Source: Bacteroidota bacterium (lineage in GTDB: Bacteria; Bacteroidota; Bacteroidia; Chitinophagales; Chitinophagaceae). From it: a stretch of DNA of 54,545 nt. Shown piece after piece: positions 8,050 to 15,276 of the stretch. The stretch is from positions 1-54,545 of the forward strand of contig JAKPSI010000056.1 of NCBI GenBank assembly GCA_029555415.1, given 5' to 3'. The stretch's first letter is position 1. Each line of letters opens with the position of its first letter. The notes under the pieces are model-generated. The model was not told the DNA's origin. It saw only the letters and a program-made list of their open reading frames with translations, and did no database searches. A program made the position numbers and the translations under genes.

Positions 8050-8751
8050 TTAAGAGAAGTAATGAAATAATGATTTGGGCTTGCCGCCATTGCCGTCCTT
8101 ATCCTTTTTCATGAACGGGCGCAGCAGTTTCCATTGTTTGAAGCGAAGCAAACGTTCCAGCCCCTTTGCATTCTGATCGAAGAATTCCTTGGTCTCTTCC
8201 GGCTCGTAGTGGTCCTTCGGATCGTACAGCATGGCAGTGCACATGCAGTTCTTCCGGTCCTTGCTGACCAGGATATCATAATTGACGCAGCTTTTGCAGC
8301 CGGCCCAGAATGAATCGTCCTGTGTGAGTTCGGAATAGGTAACGGGTTCGTAACCGAGTTCGCTGTTGATCTTCATCACGGCGAGACCGGTGGTCAGGCC
8401 GAAGATCTTGGCATCGGGATATTTCTGACGGGAGAGGTTGAAGATCTTCTTCTTGATATTCTTGGCCACACCGCTTTTACGGAAAGCGGGCGCTACGATC
8501 AGACCACTGTTGGCCACGTATTCGCCATGACTCCAGGTCTCGATATAGCAGAAGCCCACCCATTCGTTCTGATCGGTGATCGCGATGACGGCCTTGCCTT
8601 CATCGATCTTCATTTCGATGTAGTCGGGGCTGCGTTTAGCGATACCGGTCCCGCGGGCAGCGGCTGAAGACTCCATTTCATCAGTGATGGTCTTGGAGTA
8701 AACCTTATCGGCCGCAGTAGCGACCCGGATAATGATATGCTGATTGTCCAA
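8050..8751 (-). CDS. GNAT-family acyltransferase, first enzyme gene of the arg operon
   Basis: This 233-residue protein has a GNAT fold with the acyl-CoA pyrophosphate-binding segment RKSGVAKNI (91-99) and the TTGLAVMKINSELGY helix-strand. The C-terminal half adds four cysteines in a C-x2-C-x13-C-x-C pattern (152, 155, 169, 171), suggestive of a metal site. Leading an arginine operon that lacks argA and argJ, it is the natural candidate for making N-acyl-glutamate; substrate and acyl donor (acetyl- or succinyl-CoA) are inference. The frame has no ATG before residue 26, so the start is taken as TTG at 8751, nine bases after the small upstream ORF. A TTG start may keep expression low. Confidence 0.75.
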   Translation of the reverse strand: MDNQHIIIRVATAADKVYSKTITDEMESSAAARGTGIAKRSPDYIEMKIDEGKAVIAITDQNEWVGFCYIETWSHGEYVANSGLIVAPAFRKSGVAKNIKKKIFNLSRQKYPDAKIFGLTTGLAVMKINSELGYEPVTYSELTQDDSFWAGCKSCVNYDILVSKDRKNCMCTAMLYDPKDHYEPEETKEFFDQNAKGLERLLRFKQWKLLRPFMKKDKDGNGGKPKSLFHYFS

Positions 8752-8760
8752 TATGTATAA

Positions 8761-8832
8761 TTAATAACGACCAAAGGGGATCACCAATCCAGGGTTGAGG
8801 CGGTCCGGCGAAATTTCACTGACAGGGGCCAT
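8761..8832 (-). CDS. Possible 23-codon ORF between leader peptide and GNAT gene
   Basis: ATG at 8832 to TAA at 8761 encodes 23 residues (starts MAPVSEISPDR, ends IPFGRY). Its ATG lies in the loop of the 8819-8854 hairpin, and its stop is 9 nt before the TTG of the GNAT gene. It is in the same frame as the leader ORF upstream and the GNAT gene downstream, separated only by TGA and TAA. It contains two Arg codons, the second just before the last codon. It may be a translated coupling ORF or only an open stretch; nothing confirms expression. Confidence 0.35.
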   Translation of the reverse strand: MAPVSEISPDRLNPGLVIPFGRY

Positions 8833-8874
8833 GGTGAAGGGCTCGTCCTGTCAGAAACCACGTCGGGGTCGTGG
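8819..8874 (-). promoter_or_regulatory. Two leader hairpins spanning the Arg codons and leader stop
   Basis: On the minus-strand RNA the first hairpin pairs CCACG with CGTGG (8858-8874) around the leader's consecutive Pro/Arg codons. The second pairs CTGACAGG (8847-8854) with CCTGTCAG (8819-8826), a perfect 8-bp stem whose 5' arm contains the leader TGA and whose loop contains the ATG of the 23-codon ORF. The 3' arm core TGTCAG could also pair with an earlier CTGACA in the leader (8953-8958), so mutually exclusive structures are possible. No U-run follows the second stem, so it is not a standard intrinsic terminator. Confidence 0.55.
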
Positions 8875-8970
8875 AGAGAAGGTAAACACGTCAAAACCAA
8901 CGGAGTATACCCCCGAGGTGTTCGGCGCGTGAAAGGCGAATTGCTTGGTATGTGTCAGAATGTTGTTCAC
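8851..8970 (-). CDS. Candidate arginine leader peptide (39 codons)
   Basis: A short ORF starts with GTG at 8970 and stops with TGA at 8851-8853; it begins MNNILTHTKQF and ends TFSPRPRRGF. Three of its last six sense codons are arginine (CGA CCC CGA CGT GGT TTC), placed directly before paired RNA elements. This is the layout of ribosome-mediated attenuation, where scarce charged tRNA-Arg stalls the ribosome. It lies about 20 nt after the inferred transcription start and upstream of the whole arg operon. The GTG start is a choice; the frame is open further upstream without an ATG. Expression and regulation are inferred. Confidence 0.6.
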   Translation of the reverse strand: MNNILTHTKQFAFHAPNTSGVYSVGFDVFTFSPRPRRGF

Positions 8971-8997
8971 GGTTTTGCACCAATGATTTAACGGGCA

Positions 8998-9032
8998 CAA
9001 ATGTAATTAATAATTGATTTTAAGGGCACAAA
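8998..9032 (-). promoter_or_regulatory. Bacteroidota-type promoter of the arg operon, with direct repeat
   Basis: On the minus strand TACATTTG (8998-9005) matches the -7 consensus TAnnTTTG exactly, and TTTG at 9029-9032 can serve as the -33 box with a 23-nt spacer, slightly longer than usual. Transcription would begin near 8990. The 9-mer GGGCACAAA (plus strand) occurs twice, at 8993-9001 and 9024-9032, 31 bp apart, so each copy covers one promoter element. The repeat could be a regulator site or coincidence. Confidence 0.6.
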
Positions 9033-9098
9033 ATTTTTGTTAAGCTAACGATTGTTAGAGAGTTATACGGATATACCCGTAGTCGTGAAGTTGTGGGA

Positions 9099-9803
9099 TC
9101 AGATCCCCGCATACAGCAGGAAGATCGCGGGACGTTTGTGCAGTTCCGGTTTTGTCTGTTTCCATTCAGCAACGGAGCGTGTAAGGATGGATTCAGTGGC
9201 AGCGGTGAGATCGACCGCGACACATACTTTGGTTTGCGGTTTACAGGCAGTACAGATCGCTTCGAGCAGCTGATTATTACGGTAAGGGGTTTCAATGAAG
9301 ATCTGGGTGCTGTTCTCCCGGGCGGATAACGCTTCCATATCCTTCAGCGTTTTCATCCGCTGTCCGTTATCGATCGGCAAATATCCCGCGAAACGGAATT
9401 GTTGTCCGTTCATTCCACTGGCCATGAGTGCCAGTAAGATGGAATTGGGTCCTACAATGGGTTTTACAAGCGCTTTCATTTCCTGCGCAATGGCGACCAG
9501 TGCCTGGCCAGGATCCGCTACACCCGGGCATCCGGCTTCACTGATGATGCCGATGGTCTTGCCGTCTTTTATTGCATTGCGGAAGGATTGCTTCAATGCC
9601 GGTTCTTCTGAAATGGTGAACCAGGTATAGTCATCGATCACCATTTCTTTCCAGATCTTCTTGAGGAAACGGCGTGCGGTACGTTCATTTTCCACGAAAA
9701 ATACCGAGCAGGTCTTAACGGCTTCTAAAATGGCAGGAGGTAATCCGCTGACAGCTTCTTCATGCAGGGGAGCAGGGATCAGATGTACGGTACCGTTGGC
9801 CAT
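9099..9803 (-). CDS. Tetrapyrrole-methylase-family SAM methyltransferase (RsmI-like)
   Basis: This 234-residue protein has the fold of precorrin/RsmI methylases. The SAM-binding stretch EAGCPGVADPG (89-99) corresponds to the SDAGTPxxSDPG motif of RsmI, which 2'-O-methylates C1402 of 16S rRNA. It lacks the extra C-terminal domain of the longer RsmI proteins, a short form common in Bacteroidota. Substrate is therefore likely rRNA but not proved. It lies 1 nt after the EI24 gene end on the same strand and is probably co-transcribed with it. Confidence 0.75.
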   Translation of the reverse strand: MANGTVHLIPAPLHEEAVSGLPPAILEAVKTCSVFFVENERTARRFLKKIWKEMVIDDYTWFTISEEPALKQSFRNAIKDGKTIGIISEAGCPGVADPGQALVAIAQEMKALVKPIVGPNSILLALMASGMNGQQFRFAGYLPIDNGQRMKTLKDMEALSARENSTQIFIETPYRNNQLLEAICTACKPQTKVCVAVDLTAATESILTRSVAEWKQTKPELHKRPAIFLLYAGI

Positions 9804-9804
9804 A

Positions 9805-10551
9805 TCAGTTGTTTTTAACCTGGTGAACGGTCAGGGTACCTGCAACGATCGCGTAAGCGGGAGCCAGGATCACCACGACATGGAGGAGATAGAATAAAAT
9901 GCCATTGCCGATGGCGAATCCTTTATGCCGGCCGGTGAACTGCATACTCTGTTGCGCGGTGAAGCCATTGCGCGACAAACTGAAATCAAGCATGGAGCAG
10001 CCGAAGTAATAACATTCCATCAGTAAGGCAATAACCGGCGTGATCCAGCCCACAACCGGTATCAGCGTCAGCAGCAGGATGGCGAAGAGATAAACGGATT
10101 GCCAGCCCGCGTTGCGCAGGGATAAACGGATACTGCGCCAGACGTCCCGGCTGAGGTCCTTCCGGTTCAGCTCGTGTTCTTTCCCCTCAATGATCGCTTC
10201 CGTTTTTTCGCTGAGGTAAGCGAAAAGGGGAGAACCGATGATGAGGGTGATATATTTAAAGAGCGAGAAATAAAAGAAAACCAGTACCAGCTGGAACATC
10301 ATGCCGGCCATCATGAACAGGAAACTGAGCCATTCACTGCGTTGTTTCTGCAGCCAGCCTTCGATCCATAATTTCTCACTGGCCCAGGAAACGAAATCCG
10401 TAGTGGACCGGAAGAAGAAGATCATGCTGAAGATGAAAAGGATAGTATAAATGATACCGGGAATAAGGATCCAGCGGAACAGTTTATGTTCCCTGATGAA
10501 GCGGTGTGCCGCGCCCCAGGACTGGATGGTTATGACGATCTCTTTCAGCAA
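9805..10551 (-). CDS. EI24-domain (CysZ-like) integral membrane protein
   Basis: This 248-residue protein shows hydrophobic segments around residues 25-48, 72-100, 145-175 and 210-240, with the amphipathic loops typical of the EI24/CysZ family. CysZ members aid sulfate uptake, but most Bacteroidota homologues are uncharacterised, so no substrate is assigned. The first codon is TTG (10551), because no ATG occurs before residue 43. The gene ends 1 nt before the RsmI-like gene; the upstream gap carries heptad repeats. Confidence 0.7.
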   Translation of the reverse strand: MLKEIVITIQSWGAAHRFIREHKLFRWILIPGIIYTILFIFSMIFFFRSTTDFVSWASEKLWIEGWLQKQRSEWLSFLFMMAGMMFQLVLVFFYFSLFKYITLIIGSPLFAYLSEKTEAIIEGKEHELNRKDLSRDVWRSIRLSLRNAGWQSVYLFAILLLTLIPVVGWITPVIALLMECYYFGCSMLDFSLSRNGFTAQQSMQFTGRHKGFAIGNGILFYLLHVVVILAPAYAIVAGTLTVHQVKNN

Positions 10552-10570
10552 GACTCCGTAAATATAGTTA

Positions 10571-10605
10571 TTAGCTGCTAGCTTTTAGCTGCTAGCCACT
10601 AGCTG
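10571..10605. repeat. Heptanucleotide array (TAGCT type)
   Basis: Five exact-length 7-nt units run without phase change: TTAGCTG, CTAGCTT, TTAGCTG, CTAGCCA, CTAGCTG. All share TAGC at positions 2-5. It lies between the EI24 gene start and the glycosylase gene, in DNA with no convincing coding content. Confidence 0.75.
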
Positions 10606-10682
10606 ACCCATTCCACCGGAACAGACCGTAAGAAATAATACTGTCCGTTCACCGGGTGACCGGGTAGGACTGGAAACAACAA

Positions 10683-10828
10683 ACGCTTCAAGTTTCAAGC
10701 TGTAAGCTGCAAGCTGATCTGAAAAGCCGGCTGATCCATTTTCATATTTGATAAGGCTAGTTGCCGGATCATCGCAAAACTTACTATGAAAACCCTTGCA
10801 GCTTGCCACTTGTAGCTTGCAGCTTTTC
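10683..10828. repeat. Two opposed heptanucleotide arrays (GCTTGCA type)
   Basis: Array one (10683-10717) is five heptads ending AAGCTGT, AAGCTGC, AAGCTGA. Array two (10794-10828) is five heptads CCTTGCA, GCTTGCC, ACTTGTA, GCTTGCA, GCTTTTC. They are in opposite orientation and about 75 bp apart, so the pair could fold into a long imperfect hairpin. The 10552-10843 gap holds only these arrays; the ORF that can be drawn at 10585-10809 is low-complexity and not believed. Confidence 0.7.
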
Positions 10829-10843
10829 CTTAAGTTTACGATA

Positions 10844-11449
10844 ATGAAGAAACTCCCGCTCTCCTTTTATTCAAGAAAGAACGTGCTGGTCATTGCCAAA
10901 GACCTCATCGGCAAAGTGCTGATCCATCACAACGGCAAAGCACTCACGGCCGGCCGCATTGTGGAAACGGAAGCCTATGATGGTGTTATCGACCGCGCCT
11001 CCCATGCATATGGTGGCAGAAGGACAGCCAGGAATGAGATCATGTATGCGGAAGCGGGAACCGCGTATGTCTATATCTGTTATGGCATGCACCACCTGTT
11101 CAATGTGGTGACCAACAGGAAAGATATTCCGCATGCCATCCTCATCCGTGCACTGGAGCCGCTACAGGGTCTGGATCTCATGCTGAAAAGAAGGAAGAAG
11201 AAAAAGCCGGATCATCTGGTCACGCGTGGCCCCGGTAGTTTATCCGTTGCCATGGGGATCACGGTCAAGCAGAACGGACATTCATTGATCAGTGATGATC
11301 TCTATATCGCTGATGATGATGTACGCATACCATCGAAGGCTATCGCGGTGTCCCACCGCATCGGAGTGGAATCCTCCCGCGAAGCTGCGGTCTATCCTTA
11401 TCGTTTTTATGTGAAGGGGAATCCTTTCGTGAGTGGACATCCGCGTTAA
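10844..11449 (+). CDS. DNA-3-methyladenine glycosylase (AAG/MPG family)
   Basis: This 201-residue enzyme excises alkylated purines such as 3-methyladenine in base-excision repair. The catalytic block ETEAYDG (41-47) has the general-base Glu43 and intercalating Tyr45; His54 in DRASHA and the YGMHH motif (80-84) also match mammalian-type AAG. The ATG at 10844 was chosen over an upstream in-frame codon because the extra N-terminus is translated repeat sequence. The 3' end overlaps the end of the symporter gene by 4 nt, tail to tail. Confidence 0.92.
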   Translation: MKKLPLSFYSRKNVLVIAKDLIGKVLIHHNGKALTAGRIVETEAYDGVIDRASHAYGGRRTARNEIMYAEAGTAYVYICYGMHHLFNVVTNRKDIPHAILIRALEPLQGLDLMLKRRKKKKPDHLVTRGPGSLSVAMGITVKQNGHSLISDDLYIADDDVRIPSKAIAVSHRIGVESSREAAVYPYRFYVKGNPFVSGHPR

Positions 11450-12720
11450 CCCGCGTCCGCTGCAAAGGCGGTCTCCATCTTTTGCCGGTCGAATTCCTTT
11501 TCATTGTTCGCGATCCAAACAGTAGCTACACCATTGCCAATGAAATTCGTGATGGCCCTGGCTTCGGATAGGAAGCGGTCCACACCCACCAGTAATGCGA
11601 GTCCTTCGATCGGGATCACTTTGATGGTGGTCAGGGTAGAGGCCAGTACGATGAATCCGCTGCCGGTCACGCCCGCCGCGCCTTTGGAGGTCAGCATCAG
11701 GATGGCGATGATGGTGAGGATCTGCCCCGGACTCAGATGAATATGGAAAACCTGCGCCAGAAAGATCATGGCCATCGACAAGTAGATCGTTGTGCCATCC
11801 AGATTGAAGGAATAACCGGTGGGTACCACCAATCCCACCACCGGTTTGGAACAACCCATCACTTCCAGTTTCTCCATCAGTCGAGGTAAAGCCGCTTCCG
11901 AAGAGGAAGTGCCCAGCACCACCAGCAATTCCTGCCGGATGAATTTTAAGAATGACCAGATGGAAATTTTATAATGACGCATGATGAGCCCCAGCGCGCC
12001 GAAGATGAACACCGCCATCGTTGCATATACCGATCCCATCAGTTTTGCCAGTGGAACCAGTGTTGCGATCCCATATTTACCGATCGTGAAAGCCATGCCG
12101 CCGAATGCACCGATAGGCGCGAGTAACATCACGAGATGCAATCCCCGGAACAGATACACGGAAATATTGTGCAGGGTATTCGTGATCCGTTGCTGATAAC
12201 GCGAATAACCCAGCCCGATCCCGCAGAGGATCGCTGCAAGTAATACCTGTAAGGTTGTATTGTCCTTGAAGAACTGCCACGCGTTAAAATTGTGTGTGCC
12301 GGTGTATTTGGAAATGTCACCCGTCTTCACCGCCGTTGTATCCACCCCGGAGCCCGGCTGGATCACCAAGGCCACCCCTACACCGATCAGCAGCGCGAAG
12401 GTGGTGACCACTTCAAAATACAGAATGGCTTTCGCGCCGACACGTCCTACCTTTTTCAGGTTACCCATGTTCACGATGCCGAGCGTGATGGTGAGGAAGA
12501 TGATGGGATTGATGAAGAGCTTGACGAGACTGATGAAGATGCCGCTCAGGAATTCACTCAGTGTGGCACCGATCGTCAGTTCCTGGCCCATGAATTTCTG
12601 TTTCCAGGGCTGGTTCAGTATTTTTTGCAGCGCGATCTCCGGTGCGAAATGCCCCAGCAGGATGCCGGCCGTGATCATGACCAGTACCCAGAATGTCAGA
12701 TTGGTGAAGACTTTGCGCAT
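11446..12720 (-). CDS. Dicarboxylate/amino acid:cation symporter (SDF family)
   Basis: This 424-residue inner-membrane transporter belongs to the GltP/DctA family of sodium- or proton-coupled carriers for glutamate, aspartate or C4-dicarboxylates. The serine-rich re-entrant loop GTSSSEAALPRL and the later NLDGTTIYLSMA and GFIVLASTL segments define it. About eight transmembrane helices and the two hairpins fit normal length. Specific substrate cannot be read. It ends against the glycosylase gene and is preceded by 22 nt after the barrel protein gene's end on the same strand. Confidence 0.9.
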   Translation of the reverse strand: MRKVFTNLTFWVLVMITAGILLGHFAPEIALQKILNQPWKQKFMGQELTIGATLSEFLSGIFISLVKLFINPIIFLTITLGIVNMGNLKKVGRVGAKAILYFEVVTTFALLIGVGVALVIQPGSGVDTTAVKTGDISKYTGTHNFNAWQFFKDNTTLQVLLAAILCGIGLGYSRYQQRITNTLHNISVYLFRGLHLVMLLAPIGAFGGMAFTIGKYGIATLVPLAKLMGSVYATMAVFIFGALGLIMRHYKISIWSFLKFIRQELLVVLGTSSSEAALPRLMEKLEVMGCSKPVVGLVVPTGYSFNLDGTTIYLSMAMIFLAQVFHIHLSPGQILTIIAILMLTSKGAAGVTGSGFIVLASTLTTIKVIPIEGLALLVGVDRFLSEARAITNFIGNGVATVWIANNEKEFDRQKMETAFAADAG

Positions 12721-12742
12721 GAGGGAAGCTTGTTGAATGAGA

Positions 12743-13288
12743 TCAGAATTTCCAGCCCATGCTGATGCCAGGCATTACGCGGCTGCCATCACCCACTGCT
12801 TCGCCATTCGTTCCGAAATTGGATTGAACTCCAAAACCGATGGAAGGAGTGATGAAGAACATGTCGTTGATGAGTACCATGTAACCGAGTTCCGCTTGCG
12901 GGATCAATGCCCAGGTCCGGGTGGTTCCGAATGCAGCGCCTTCACGCCAGTCGATCTTCAGTCGCCAAAGATCGGTACCTGCGCCGATGAAGAATCCGTA
13001 AGGTCTGACCTTGAAATAATAACGGTAGCCGAGCGATACACCGGGGCCGCCGCCTTCTTCCAGTGTATGTTTTCCGGCATCACTGCTCTTGATCTTGTTG
13101 AATCCAAGGAGTGCGTGAAAGCCGCCGTGGATCTTTGCATTACTGGCCAGGTGCAGGCCGAAGATCATGCCGTGGGCGGGCGCTTTGAAGCCCACGCCGA
13201 CATCCACCGTATTGTATCCGTATTCCTGCGCGTGGAGCAGCTGCGTGAATAATAAACTGATGCCAATGATCAGGAACCTTGCTTTCAT
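12743..13288 (-). CDS. Outer-membrane beta-barrel-like protein, exported
   Basis: The 181-residue product starts with a clear Sec signal (MKARFLIIGISLLFTQLLHA, cleaved before QEYGYN). Alternating hydrophobic/polar strands rich in Gly and Tyr and a terminal aromatic (MGWKF) suggest a small eight-stranded outer-membrane barrel. No named family is recognised. It ends 22 nt from the symporter start on the same strand, so the two may share a transcript. Confidence 0.65.
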   Translation of the reverse strand: MKARFLIIGISLLFTQLLHAQEYGYNTVDVGVGFKAPAHGMIFGLHLASNAKIHGGFHALLGFNKIKSSDAGKHTLEEGGGPGVSLGYRYYFKVRPYGFFIGAGTDLWRLKIDWREGAAFGTTRTWALIPQAELGYMVLINDMFFITPSIGFGVQSNFGTNGEAVGDGSRVMPGISMGWKF

Positions 13289-13330
13289 GCGTTGCGTTTG
13301 GCTAAAGATATCAGAAAAGGCGGATAAAAG

Positions 13331-13355
13331 AAAGCCCCGCGGTGTGCGGGGCTTT
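13331..13355 (-). terminator. Intrinsic terminator after the PorP gene
   Basis: AAAGCCCCGC (13331-13340) pairs perfectly with GCGGGGCTTT (13346-13355) across a 5-nt loop. Read on the minus strand, CTTTCTTTTATC follows the stem, giving the U-rich tail. It lies 20 nt past the PorP/SprF stop codon. Confidence 0.85.
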
Positions 13356-13374
13356 GATATAAATTATTGCCGGA

Positions 13375-14388
13375 TCAGAATTTCGGGCAATTGAGTTTTT
13401 TCGCATTGGGATCTACCGGCTTCTTGATATAGATGAGTGAGATCTCACCGCCACCACGCACATTGGATGCGGGTTTGAGACTTGATGTATTCACATCATA
13501 AGAAACGCCAACATGAAGTTCGCCGAATTCAAGTCCAACGTAAGGGATCACCGCGTCACCAAAACGATACCAGCTGCCGAAGTACACCGTTGTGGGGTTC
13601 TCTTCATTCGCGTTGAGGTTCATCGCGTAGGCACCACCGATCATGGTATTATGTGCTTTGGCCTGCATGCTGTGATTAGCCGCGAAGTGGAAGAAATTAT
13701 ACGGGCCCACCGGTATCTTGCCACCAGCCTGGATCGTAGTTCTTGAGTTCAGTACGAAATTGCCACCCTGGAAACTCTCTTTGGGGCGGTTGATATGATA
13801 CATCGATGCGCCGAGGTAGAAATTGTTATAGCCGTTCGTACTTCCGTTGTAGAATACACCGGCGTTCACGTCCAGATATTTCACATTCACCTGATTGTTG
13901 GAGAAGATCTCGCTGGTCACACCGGTGAAACCGAGCGGCGTTAGCTGGTCCTCAAAAACAACTTTCGTTACATCCAGTCTTTTCTGCACGAAGGTGGTCT
14001 GGAAGCCGGCACCGATCTGATGGTAACCGTTTTCATCAAGCCCTTTGTGATAAGCCATGGACAATGCCGCGAAATTGTTCTGCAGCACACCATTCCCGCT
14101 TTTATCGCTGAATGCCATGATGCCGATACCGAATTGATCGAACTCAGGGATATGATTCTTCAGTACACCGAAATCAACCGAGGCGGTCATGGTGGTGAAT
14201 GCGTTATTGATAGTAGGCCACTGGTTCCGGTAATTACCCGCAACACGGTACACACCATCGAACTTGCCCGTCAGCGCCGGATTGAGGGTCAGCGGAGAGG
14301 AGAAGAACTGGGAGAAATTGGGATCCTGGGCAGACGACTCGCTAGCGATCGCTACAAGGAAAGCAAGACCAAAAATGATTTTTTTCAT
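13375..14388 (-). CDS. PorP/SprF-family type IX secretion membrane protein
   Basis: The 337-residue product has a signal peptide (MKKIIFGLAFLVAIASESSA) followed by QDPNFSQFFSSPLTLNPALTG, the hallmark opening of the PorP/SprF family. These outer-membrane barrels assist type IX secretion and gliding adhesin export in Bacteroidota; many genomes carry several copies. The ATG at 14388 was preferred to an upstream in-frame start seven codons earlier, because it puts the basic n-region directly before the hydrophobic core. No gldKLMN partners are nearby, so it may serve a specific cargo elsewhere. Confidence 0.88.
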   Translation of the reverse strand: MKKIIFGLAFLVAIASESSAQDPNFSQFFSSPLTLNPALTGKFDGVYRVAGNYRNQWPTINNAFTTMTASVDFGVLKNHIPEFDQFGIGIMAFSDKSGNGVLQNNFAALSMAYHKGLDENGYHQIGAGFQTTFVQKRLDVTKVVFEDQLTPLGFTGVTSEIFSNNQVNVKYLDVNAGVFYNGSTNGYNNFYLGASMYHINRPKESFQGGNFVLNSRTTIQAGGKIPVGPYNFFHFAANHSMQAKAHNTMIGGAYAMNLNANEENPTTVYFGSWYRFGDAVIPYVGLEFGELHVGVSYDVNTSSLKPASNVRGGGEISLIYIKKPVDPNAKKLNCPKF

Positions 14389-14582
14389 CGCTTCAATTAT
14401 AATTGTCACCGGACCGGCTGTTTACAAACGGTGGACAGCAGCATATCGTTGCCCGTGACCGTTTAGTTAGTAACAACTGAGGCCCTTCCTGTAACCAGGA
14501 TACGAATTGGAAAAATACAAAAAAATAAAGTTCCGTTGAAGGAAAAATAAGGGTGGGTAACAGCTTGTTTCCCAGGGTTTTC

Positions 14583-15233
14583 CTACATCTGGAGCTTGGT
14601 GCCGTATGCCAGATCACCGGCATCGCCCAGCCCGGGAACGATATATCCCTTGGCTGTCAGCTCATCATCGATATCCCCGCACCAGATCTTAACGGATGGT
14701 TCTTCTCTCTTCACATATTCTATGCCAACGGTGCAGGCTATGGCCGCTACGATGTGGATCTCACGGGCTTGTCCCTCCTGTTTCAGAAAATGTATGGTTT
14801 TTACGAGGGAAGAACCCGTTGCCAGCATGGGGTCAGAAATGATAATGATACGGTCGTCCAGGTCAGGACAGGACACATATTCGAGGCTGATCTCGAAACT
14901 GCCGTCCTTATTGTGTTTGCGGTAAGCAGAAATGAAAGCGTTGTCGGCCTGATCGAAATAATTCAGTAAACCCTGATGCATCGGTAATCCGGCGCGAAGA
15001 ATGGTGGCCAGTACCGGTTGCTGCTGCAACACATTGCTGGTAGCGGTCCCGAGCGGGGTCTGTACTTCTCTGACCTGCCAGGGGAGTTTTTTGCTGATCT
15101 CATAGGCGGCCACTTCCGCGATCCTTTCCAGGTTACGGCGGAAACGCATACGGTCCTTTTGGATATCGACATCACGCAGTTCTCCTACCCAGGTTCCGAC
15201 CAAAGAATGTTGCTCGCTCAGGTTAACAATCAT
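14583..15233 (-). CDS. upp: Uracil phosphoribosyltransferase
   Basis: This 216-residue enzyme makes UMP from uracil and PRPP in pyrimidine salvage. The PRPP loop DPMLATGSS (134-142), the ILRAGLPM segment (78-85) and the C-terminal YIVPGLGDAGDLAYGT uracil-binding region are diagnostic. It is divergent from anmK with only 43 bp between start codons. A 170-nt gap downstream of the PorP start contains no recognisable gene. Confidence 0.95.
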   Translation of the reverse strand: MIVNLSEQHSLVGTWVGELRDVDIQKDRMRFRRNLERIAEVAAYEISKKLPWQVREVQTPLGTATSNVLQQQPVLATILRAGLPMHQGLLNYFDQADNAFISAYRKHNKDGSFEISLEYVSCPDLDDRIIIISDPMLATGSSLVKTIHFLKQEGQAREIHIVAAIACTVGIEYVKREEPSVKIWCGDIDDELTAKGYIVPGLGDAGDLAYGTKLQM

Positions 15234-15243
15234 GTTGTTGGTT

Positions 15244-15260
15244 TACTTTTGACAAAACTA
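15244..15260. promoter_or_regulatory. Interlocked divergent -7 boxes for upp and anmK
   Basis: Plus-strand TACTTTTG (15244-15251) and minus-strand TAGTTTTG (15253-15260) both fit TAnnTTTG and are one base apart, forming a near-perfect palindrome. Each inferred start site falls inside or beside the other's box, so polymerase could occupy only one promoter at a time. No good -33 box is visible for either; assignment rests on the -7 match and position. Confidence 0.45.
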
Positions 15261-15276
15261 ATCTAAAATTCAATTC

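Noticed and set aside
8819-8854. Leader hairpin as a Rho-independent terminator
   Set aside because: The stem is good, but AGTGAAATTTCG follows rather than a U-tract.
8050-8970. Stop-codon read-through joining leader, 23-codon ORF and GNAT into one protein
   Set aside because: The shared frame is broken by TGA and TAA with no recoding signal seen; two stops in about 73 codons is compatible with chance, and the GNAT aligns from its TTG start.
10585-10809. 74-residue minus-strand ORF
   Set aside because: It is translated heptad repeat and spacer sequence with no homology signal.
10571-10828. CRISPR array
   Set aside because: Units are 7 nt with no spacers and no cas genes are nearby.
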